This document shows positions 29,359 to 34,113 of a stretch of 34,113 nucleotides of DNA, piece after piece. Made by a program: the position numbers and the translations under genes. The notes below the pieces were generated by a model, which did no database searches, was not told the DNA's origin, and worked only from the letters and a program-made list of their open reading frames with translations. The first letter of the stretch is position 1. Every line of letters begins with the position of its first letter. The DNA is taken from positions 1-34,113 of the forward strand of contig CAZGKM010000013.1 of assembly GCA_964526325.1 (NCBI GenBank), in the 5' to 3' direction. Source of the DNA: JACPHD01 sp964526325 (GTDB lineage: Bacteria; Patescibacteriota; Patescibacteriia; Patescibacteriales; GWC2-42-12).

Positions 29359-30621
29359 TTATTTTAATTCTTTGATAATATCTTTGATTTTAATAATTTT
29401 ACTTTCTTTTTCAGTTCGTTTTTTTAATTCTACTCCGCCGGCTTTTAAAGATTTATCACTAATCACTAAACGGCAGGGCAAACCGATTAAATCCGCATCG
29501 GCGAATTTTTCCCCGGCGCTTATTTCCCGGTCATCGTATAAAACTTCAATTTGATTTTTATTAAGATCTGAATAAATTTTTTCCGCCTGATCGTTTTGCG
29601 TTAAAGAAATTAAGTGGACTTTAAAAGGCGCAACCGTTTCCGGCCAAATAATTCCTTTTTGATCCGAAAAAATTTCGGCGATAACCCCCATAATTCGCGC
29701 CGGTCCTATGCCGTATGAACCCATAAATACCGGAACTTGTTCCCCTGATTCGTTTTTATAGCTTAACCCAAGAGCCTCGGAAAATCTAGTGCCGAGCGTA
29801 AATATGTTGCCGACTTCAACCGCTTTCATTATTTTGTAATCATCAGCTTTTTGAAGCTCTTTTTCTTTTTCGCCCCAAATTTCTTTGTTGATTGCGGCAT
29901 GGCCGGGAGCTAAATTTAAGCCTTTGCCAAAATCGTCTTCTTTGTTTATGTAAATAACATCTTCGCCAGCGTCAGAAATCGTTTGAAATTCGTGAGAGTA
30001 TTTTGAAAATACGCCTCCGGAGGCAAAGGTTAAATACGTTAATTTGCCGATACCTATCCGATTGAAGATATTAATGTAGGCTTGCTTGGCTTTTTCATAA
30101 AAATCCAAATGCTCTTTTTCGTTTTTCGAGAAAGAATACAGATCTTTCATGATAAATTCGCGGGTTCGCATTATGCCACTTTTCGCCCTGGCTTCGTTTC
30201 TGAATTTTGTCTGAAACTGGTAAGCGTAAACAGGCAGATCTCTATAAGAAGAAATATATTCTTTCATCAATCTGGTCAGCGGTTCTTCGTGGGTAAAGCT
30301 AAGACCAACCTCGCTATTATTCTTTAATTTTGTTTTAAACCAAGTGTCGACAACGTCATCGCTCCAACGATTTGTTTTTTCCCATAGTTCTTTGTCCTGG
30401 AGAGCTGTCATGGTTATTTCCTGGCTGCCGATATTATTCATTTCTTCGCGGATAATAGATATTATTTTATTTAAGATTTTTAGGCCCAGAGGAAGCATAA
30501 CATAAGCGCCGGACATCTCTTTATAGATAAAGCCGCCGCGAATAAGAAGTTGCGCGCTTTTTGAAACTTCGTCTTTGGGCGCGAATCGCTGGGTTTTTGT
30601 GAAAAGTTGGGATTGTTTCAT
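29359..30621 (-). CDS. proS: Prolyl-tRNA synthetase, short form without editing domain
   Basis: This class II synthetase charges tRNA-Pro. Motif 2 is FRNEARAKSGIMRTREFIMKD, shown by its R-x-E and R-E-F core. Motif 3 is GSYGIGPARIMGVIAEI, and THEEPLT is the proline-site loop. The last 90 residues form the anticodon-binding domain (VHLISL start). At 420 residues it is about 150 shorter than E. coli ProS. The missing part is the INS editing domain, which would lie between motifs 2 and 3; here DVIYINKEDD runs almost directly to YKIMKAVEVGNIF. It cannot clear Ala-tRNA-Pro in cis. A consensus promoter ends nine bases before the ATG, so the mRNA is almost leaderless. Confidence 0.95.
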   Translation of the reverse strand: MKQSQLFTKTQRFAPKDEVSKSAQLLIRGGFIYKEMSGAYVMLPLGLKILNKIISIIREEMNNIGSQEITMTALQDKELWEKTNRWSDDVVDTWFKTKLKNNSEVGLSFTHEEPLTRLMKEYISSYRDLPVYAYQFQTKFRNEARAKSGIMRTREFIMKDLYSFSKNEKEHLDFYEKAKQAYINIFNRIGIGKLTYLTFASGGVFSKYSHEFQTISDAGEDVIYINKEDDFGKGLNLAPGHAAINKEIWGEKEKELQKADDYKIMKAVEVGNIFTLGTRFSEALGLSYKNESGEQVPVFMGSYGIGPARIMGVIAEIFSDQKGIIWPETVAPFKVHLISLTQNDQAEKIYSDLNKNQIEVLYDDREISAGEKFADADLIGLPCRLVISDKSLKAGGVELKKRTEKESKIIKIKDIIKELK

Positions 30622-30630
30622 ATGTAGTTA

Positions 30631-30659
30631 ATTTTAGAGGAAGATTAGAGAAGTGTCAA
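30631..30659 (-). promoter_or_regulatory. Consensus promoter of proS giving a near-leaderless mRNA
   Basis: Minus strand: TTGACA (30659-30654), 17 nt, TAAAAT (30636-30631), then nine bases to the ATG at 30621. The expected start point is within about three bases of the start codon. Confidence 0.7.
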
Positions 30660-30719
30660 AAATGATTTTAAGTCGATATATTTTATTGAAAACTATAGGC
30701 AAATATGATAAAGTTTGCG

Positions 30720-30725
30720 TATAAT
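30720..30725 (+). promoter_or_regulatory. -10 element before the RimJ-type acetyltransferase
   Basis: TATAAT lies 18 bases before the ATG at 30744 and inside the upstream in-frame extension, which argues for the later start. The -35 box is weak. Confidence 0.4.
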
Positions 30726-30743
30726 AGACCAAAGAATAATTTT

Positions 30744-31244
30744 ATGCCAAAAATAAAATTAAGGCCGCAAAAAATAAGCGATGCGAAAAGATTTTATGAG
30801 ATTTTAAATAATCCCAATTTTATTTATTTAATAAACATCCGGCCGGAATCCGTTTTAGCCGAAAAAAAGTGGCTAAAAGGAAACGCGAAACGGCGGAAAG
30901 AAAATACCGAATGGAATTATACGATCATTTATGGCGAAGAAGCTGTTGGCGCGATTGGCGTGAAGATTAATTATCACCGCAAATACGTCGGAGAAATCGG
31001 TTATTTCGTAGATGAAAAATACTGGGGCAAAGGCATCGCCAGCCAAGCGGTTAAATTAATTGAAGGAGTTTGCTTTAATAAATTAAAACTCAAGCGAATA
31101 GAAGTATTAATGCAGCCGGAAAATATCGCCAGTGAAAAAGTAGCCATAAAAAATGGCTACCAAAAAGAAGGGTTGATGAAAAAAGTAGTAAGAGGGAAGG
31201 ACGGAAAATTAAAAGATTGTCATTTATACGGGAAAGTTTTGTAA
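30744..31244 (+). CDS. GNAT acetyltransferase, RimJ/RimL type
   Basis: This 166-residue GNAT is of the Acetyltransf_3 (RimJ/RimL) group. It has an N-terminal KIKLRPQKISDAKRFYEIL, the central strand GEIGYFVDEKYWGKGIASQAVKL with the acetyl-CoA loop GKGIA, then LKRIEVLMQPENIASEKVAIKNGYQKEG, where the N-x-x-S-x-x-V-x-x-K-x-G-(F/Y) pattern is typical. Targets in this group are N-terminal amines of ribosomal proteins or small molecules; none can be named. An earlier in-frame ATG (30705) would add 13 residues but would put the -10 element inside the gene, so 30744 is preferred. The Nudix gene begins 12 bases after its stop. Confidence 0.87.
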   Translation: MPKIKLRPQKISDAKRFYEILNNPNFIYLINIRPESVLAEKKWLKGNAKRRKENTEWNYTIIYGEEAVGAIGVKINYHRKYVGEIGYFVDEKYWGKGIASQAVKLIEGVCFNKLKLKRIEVLMQPENIASEKVAIKNGYQKEGLMKKVVRGKDGKLKDCHLYGKVL

Positions 31245-31256
31245 ATTTAAATAAAT

Positions 31257-31679
31257 ATGAAGTATAAATTAGCCGTTAAAGGAATAATTAGGCGAGGTGA
31301 TGGCAAAATATTGATTGTTAAGAGAAGCGCTGACGATGATCATAAGCCCGGAGTCTGGGAAACCGTAGGCGGCGGAGTGGAAGAAGGAGTCTCTCCTCAA
31401 GCTTCTTTAAAAAGGGAAATTAAAGAAGAAGTTGGTTTAGAAGTTGAAATTGGCGAATCTTTTAACGTCTTTAATTTCGTTAAAGATAATGGCGATAAAA
31501 AAATCGGCATTACTTTTCTTTGCGATTACCTTTCCGGCGAGGTTAAATTAAGCGAGGAGCATTGTGATTTTCAATGGATTAATCCGTTTGATTTTAAGAA
31601 GTTTGATTCTGTCCAGTCATTGTATAAAGAGATTTCCAGTTATGCGAATAAATTCAGCGGCTGGCATAAGACAAAATAA
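31257..31679 (+). CDS. Nudix hydrolase
   Basis: This 140-residue single Nudix domain hydrolyses a nucleoside diphosphate linked to another moiety. The Nudix box spans 39-61, with the catalytic helix LKREIKEEVGL (R53, E54, E57, E58). The first Glu of the classical G-x5-E-x7-R-E-U-x-E-E-x-G-U pattern is replaced by Val (V45, in EEGVSP instead of EEGESP). The metal-binding REIKEE core is intact, so activity is expected. The N-terminal strand KLAVKGIIRRGDGKILIVKRS is typical of MutT-like house-cleaning members. The substrate is unknown. It probably shares a transcript with the GNAT before it. Confidence 0.92.
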   Translation: MKYKLAVKGIIRRGDGKILIVKRSADDDHKPGVWETVGGGVEEGVSPQASLKREIKEEVGLEVEIGESFNVFNFVKDNGDKKIGITFLCDYLSGEVKLSEEHCDFQWINPFDFKKFDSVQSLYKEISSYANKFSGWHKTK

Positions 31680-31713
31680 TTTTATTTACTTTTGTTTTAA
31701 TAATATTTTTTAT

Positions 31714-32709
31714 ATGCAAAAAATTTATCCAGAAAAATTAAAAAATGGAGACGAAGTTAGAATTATTGCGCCGTCTCGTTCAATCGTAATATTATCCGAA
31801 GAATCTAAAAATATTGCCAATCAACGTTTTTTTGATTTGGGGCTGAAATTAAGTTTTGGTAAACATGTTAAAGAAAAAGATGATTTTTTTTCTTCCGGTA
31901 TTGAATCCCGCGTTCAAGATATCCACGAAGCATTTTCTGATAAAAATGTTAAAGCGGTTATTACCGTAATCGGAGGTTTTAACAGCAACCAATTATTAAA
32001 ATATATAAACTGGGAAATTATAAAAAGCAATCCAAAAATATTTTGCGGTTATTCCGATATTACTATTTTGAATAATGCCATTTTGCAAAAAACCGGCTTA
32101 GTAAATTATTCCGGACCTCATTATTCAAGTTTTGGTCAAAAATTATATTTTGATTATACTCTCGAATATTTTAAAAAATGCCTGATGCAGGAAGCGCCGT
32201 TTGAAATTAAGCCGAGCGGTGATTGGAGCGACGACTTGTGGTATAAAGACCAAAAAAAGAGGATTCTGATAAAAAACGACGGCTGGAAAATAGTAAACGA
32301 AGGCGTGGCTAAAGGAACGATTATCGGCGGAAATTTATGCACTTTAAATCTATTGCAGGGAACAGAATATTTCCCCGATGCTAGAGAAGCTGTTTTATTT
32401 ATTGAAGACGATGAAATGGCCGGAAAATTATCTGATGTTGAATTTGACAGGAATTTACAGTCAATAATTAATTTACCACAATTTAAATATATTAGAGGAA
32501 TAGTAATCGGAAGATTCCAGAAGGCGAGTAAAATGACTATTGAAAAGATTTCTAAAATAATCAAATCAAAAAAAGAGCTAGATAATATTCCGGTTATTGC
32601 GGAAATTGATTTTGGCCATACTGATCCAAAAATAACATTTCCGGTTGGCGGCGAAATAAGCCTAGAGGCTGTTGGAGAAAAAATAAAATTGGAAATTTTG
32701 AATCATTAA
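31714..32709 (+). CDS. S66-family LD-carboxypeptidase / MccF-like peptidase
   Basis: This 331-residue serine peptidase has the S66 fold. The N-terminal domain begins LKNGDEVRIIAPSRSI. The nucleophile is S114 in FCGYSDIT, after the family's AVITVIGGFNSNQLL. The catalytic Glu lies in LFIEDDE and the His in DFGHTDPKITFPVG. Members either trim peptidoglycan tetrapeptides (LdcA) in recycling or hydrolyse microcin C-like peptide-nucleotides (MccF). The NYSGPHYSSFG segment and the overall pattern lean to the MccF-like subgroup, but the substrate cannot be settled. A longer frame from 31564 overlaps the Nudix gene and encodes unconserved residues, so ATG 31714 is chosen. Confidence 0.88.
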   Translation: MQKIYPEKLKNGDEVRIIAPSRSIVILSEESKNIANQRFFDLGLKLSFGKHVKEKDDFFSSGIESRVQDIHEAFSDKNVKAVITVIGGFNSNQLLKYINWEIIKSNPKIFCGYSDITILNNAILQKTGLVNYSGPHYSSFGQKLYFDYTLEYFKKCLMQEAPFEIKPSGDWSDDLWYKDQKKRILIKNDGWKIVNEGVAKGTIIGGNLCTLNLLQGTEYFPDAREAVLFIEDDEMAGKLSDVEFDRNLQSIINLPQFKYIRGIVIGRFQKASKMTIEKISKIIKSKKELDNIPVIAEIDFGHTDPKITFPVGGEISLEAVGEKIKLEILNH

Positions 32710-32738
32710 AAAGTTAACGTAAAAAATAATTAATTTTC

Positions 32739-33257
32739 ATGAAACAAACCGAAAGAGAAAGAGTTTTTTTAGTTAAAGAATTGCCCAAAGACATTAATAA
32801 ATACATACCAATTCCGATTAGCGTCGGAGATTTTTTTGATTCTAACGCAATCGACGCTTTAAAAATTAAACAAAAAGGCGATGATTATTATTTAATCAAA
32901 AAGGAGGCTAATTCCGCGCAAGAAAGAGTCGAACATATTATTAATATTAAACAAGGTGAATTTAACGCTCTTGTTAAATGCGCTGTCCAGTTCCATCGTA
33001 AAAATCGCTATATTTATCCTTATGGCAAATATATATGTGAAATTGATTATTATTTAAATCAATTAGATGGTTATGTTCGAGTAGAAGTTGAATTTGATAA
33101 TGATGAAGACATGCTTAATTTCACGCCGCCAGAATGGTTCGGTAACGAAATAACTGAAATAAATCATGAAATACATGAAAATTTAGGCGTAGTTACTTTT
33201 GCCGAAATGAAAGAGCGGTATAGCCAACGAGGGATAATTTTAAAGAAAGTTTTCTAA
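32739..33257 (+). CDS. CYTH-domain protein (triphosphate tunnel family)
   Basis: This 172-residue protein has the CYTH pattern. The N-terminal charged strand TERERVFLVKELP corresponds to the ExExK signature in a variant form. Alternating-charge strands follow: ALKIKQKGDDYYLIKKE, KYICEIDYYLNQLDGYVRVEVEFDN and the C-terminal EITEINHEIHENLGVVTFAEMK. CYTH enzymes bind triphosphates with metal ions inside a beta tunnel and include thiamine triphosphatases, inorganic triphosphatases and class IV adenylate cyclases. The bacterial small form is most often a triphosphatase. The exact substrate is not readable. It lies 29 bases after the S66 gene and ends at a bidirectional terminator. Confidence 0.8.
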   Translation: MKQTERERVFLVKELPKDINKYIPIPISVGDFFDSNAIDALKIKQKGDDYYLIKKEANSAQERVEHIINIKQGEFNALVKCAVQFHRKNRYIYPYGKYICEIDYYLNQLDGYVRVEVEFDNDEDMLNFTPPEWFGNEITEINHEIHENLGVVTFAEMKERYSQRGIILKKVF

Positions 33258-33269
33258 AAAATTTATCAT

Positions 33270-33306
33270 AAAAAGAGCCTGAGTAAAATCAGGTCTCTTT
33301 TATTTT
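33270..33306. terminator. Bidirectional terminator between convergent genes
   Basis: AAAAGAGCCTGA (33271-33282) pairs with TCAGGTCTCTTTT (33289-33301) with one bulged T. A-run and T-run arms flank it. The stop codon of the minus-strand methyltransferase lies in its right arm. Confidence 0.75.
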
Positions 33307-33764
33307 TGCGCGCTAGCTTCTAAAATTTTGTGCCAATGTTCATGGCCCTCTTCATTATCGTAAAAATCAAATTTTGCAATAGCAATATTTTTAAAGTCTT
33401 GTTTCTTTAGTAATTTTTTTAAAAAGCCGGCGGTTATATCGGATTTGCTGTTAGGGTCTGATTTATCAAAAGTATGAATAAAGAACCAACCGTTATTTTT
33501 TAAATTATCATAGGAGGTCTTAATAAGCTGTTCTTTATTTCTTAATTTTTGCAGAACATAATTTGAATAGACTAAATCAAACGGCTTATTTTTTGATTGA
33601 TAAGGTTTTTCTAAATTCACGCCGGTTTTTATGTCCACGCCTTCGCCCCGCCAACCTAGCTGTTCCAAATGGGTGATATCGGAAAAATCACCGGCGCCCA
33701 AATCAAGAGCTTTACCCGGGTTTTTAAATTTAGCGGCTATAAATTTTTTTAAAAAGGCATTCAT
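33300..33764 (-). CDS. Class I SAM-dependent methyltransferase
   Basis: This small (154 residues) Rossmann-fold methyltransferase has motif I ALDLGAGDFSDI (D21, G23, G25), the acidic loop EGVDIKTGVN at the end of strand 2, the strand 4 motif FDLVYSNYVLQKL, and NNGWFFIHTFDKSDPN as the strand 5 region. It is of the UbiE/Methyltransf_11 kind and is at the short end of that family; the N-terminal helix is minimal. The substrate is unknown. The -10 box TATAAT lies six bases before the ATG, so its mRNA is probably leaderless. It converges on the CYTH gene. Confidence 0.85.
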   Translation of the reverse strand: MNAFLKKFIAAKFKNPGKALDLGAGDFSDITHLEQLGWRGEGVDIKTGVNLEKPYQSKNKPFDLVYSNYVLQKLRNKEQLIKTSYDNLKNNGWFFIHTFDKSDPNSKSDITAGFLKKLLKKQDFKNIAIAKFDFYDNEEGHEHWHKILEASAQK

Positions 33765-33770
33765 AAATTT

Positions 33771-33776
33771 ATTATA
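33771..33776 (-). promoter_or_regulatory. -10 element of the methyltransferase gene, leaderless spacing
   Basis: Minus-strand TATAAT is separated from the ATG at 33764 by six bases, so transcription should start at or next to the A of the start codon. The -35 box is weak. Confidence 0.45.
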
Positions 33777-33950
33777 GGATAAAAAACAATTTGAATAAAG
33801 ATAAGGCCGGATATATCCTGCCTTATTTAAATTAGTTAAGTATATAATTATTAGGGGAAATGATAAAAATTAAAAATAATATAATTAGCGTATAATTACA
33901 ATAAAAAATAACTAAAAAATAACTAAAATTAGCTAAATTTTTATAAAATA

Positions 33951-33979
33951 TTGACAAAATTTTATTTTTTGCTTATTAT
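33951..33979 (+). promoter_or_regulatory. Consensus promoter for a gene beyond the right edge
   Basis: TTGACA (33951-33956), 17 nt, TATTAT (33974-33979). The 11-bp tandem repeat lies about 27 bp upstream of the -35 box. Confidence 0.65.
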
Positions 33980-33980
33980 A

Positions 33981-34005
33981 AAAGTGTTATCTTGAATAAC
34001 ACTTT
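33981..34005. promoter_or_regulatory. Perfect 10-bp palindrome over the transcription start (operator candidate)
   Basis: AAAGTGTTAT (33981-33990) and ATAACACTTT (33996-34005) are exact inverted arms around CTTGA. The predicted start point (about 33986) lies inside the left arm, which is the classic place for a repressor operator. As RNA, TTATCTTGA (33987-33995) could instead pair with TCAAGATAA (34037-34045), so an attenuator is an alternative. Confidence 0.5.
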
Positions 34006-34113
34006 TTAATTTGGTTTTAAATTAATGTCCATAAAATCAAGATAAAAATTGTTATTTACCCAGCAGTTTTTAATTAAGCTGCCGTAATAGCAAAAAGTTC
34101 GTTAAAACACTCA

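Larger units (their letters stand above)
33765..34113. other. Intergenic right edge with promoters, repeats and a palindrome
   Basis: No gene is seen in these 349 bases. They hold the methyltransferase -10 (33771-33776), an imperfect hairpin at 33800-33825 (ATAAGGC/GCCTTAT), a tandem 11-bp repeat (AAAAAATAACT at 33903-33913 and 33914-33924), a consensus promoter and a palindrome. The downstream gene lies outside the window. Confidence 0.6.

Noticed and set aside
31564..31713. N-terminal extension of the S66 peptidase
   Set aside because: It overlaps the end of the Nudix gene in another frame and encodes no conserved residues. ATG 31714 gives the normal N-terminus.
33903..33924. Replication-origin iterons
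   Set aside because: Only two 11-bp copies, with no DnaA boxes or replication gene nearby.
34025..34045. Six-codon upstream ORF (MSIKSR) as a leader peptide
   Set aside because: No ribosome site and no run of regulatory codons; too short to support.

Overview
The window reads as a scaffold from an uncultivated, AT-rich bacterium, most likely a Candidate Phyla Radiation (Patescibacteria) lineage of the Parcubacteria type. This is inferred from gene content and style, not from a marker gene: short intergenic gaps, a prolyl-tRNA synthetase without its editing insert, a TrmB-type regulator, archaea-like genes (a translin homologue and an endonuclease Q homologue), a LemA/zinc-ribbon/HtpX set, GspE-type ATPases, and many dispersed palindromic repeats. 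The standard code works throughout. All 33 genes I call end in TAA (31) or TAG (2), and none in TGA. No rRNA, tRNA, CRISPR array or transposase was recognised.

Layout. 1-1800: an accessory stretch with a FeeM/LuxI-like acyltransferase candidate behind a structured leader, a small basic unknown protein, and a promoter followed by a hairpin-rich leader. 1812-7953: a TrmB-like regulator, GlmS, a small GNAT, a YvcK-like protein, a HAD protein, a GlmU-type uridylyltransferase domain without the acetyltransferase half, and a membrane-anchored transglutaminase-like protein. Most of this fits UDP-GlcNAc precursor supply. 8127-9467: an endonuclease Q homologue. 9530-12615 (minus strand): a 32-residue lysine-rich peptide, an orphan hybrid-free histidine kinase and an unknown protein with a long leader. 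12942-18998: GuaA, IleS, a small unknown protein and a PP-loop tRNA thiolation-type enzyme. 19078-25752: a short GspE/PilT-like ATPase, LemA, a zinc-ribbon protein, HtpX, a Nif3-like protein, PilB and a translin homologue. 25870-29288: an amino-acid permease, an MJ0936/YfcE-type phosphodiesterase broken by a scaffold gap, and a predicted lipoprotein that fuses MEMO and AMMECR1 domains. 29359-33764: ProS (minus), a RimJ-type GNAT, a Nudix hydrolase, an S66 peptidase, a CYTH protein and a methyltransferase (minus). The right edge holds a consensus promoter with a palindrome over its start point, serving a gene outside the window.

Two window-wide patterns stand out. First, strong Shine-Dalgarno sequences precede only five genes, all small or of uncertain function. 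The housekeeping genes lack one, and several promoters sit so close to the start codon that the mRNA would be nearly leaderless. Second, GC-rich palindromes of several families lie between genes, while A/T-rich repeat-like tracts appear in frame inside IleS and in the MEMO-AMMECR1 linker. The 100-N gap at 27478-27577 is flanked by an exact 55-bp duplication. Removing one copy plus the Ns restores an intact 162-residue gene, so the gap is probably an assembly artefact.
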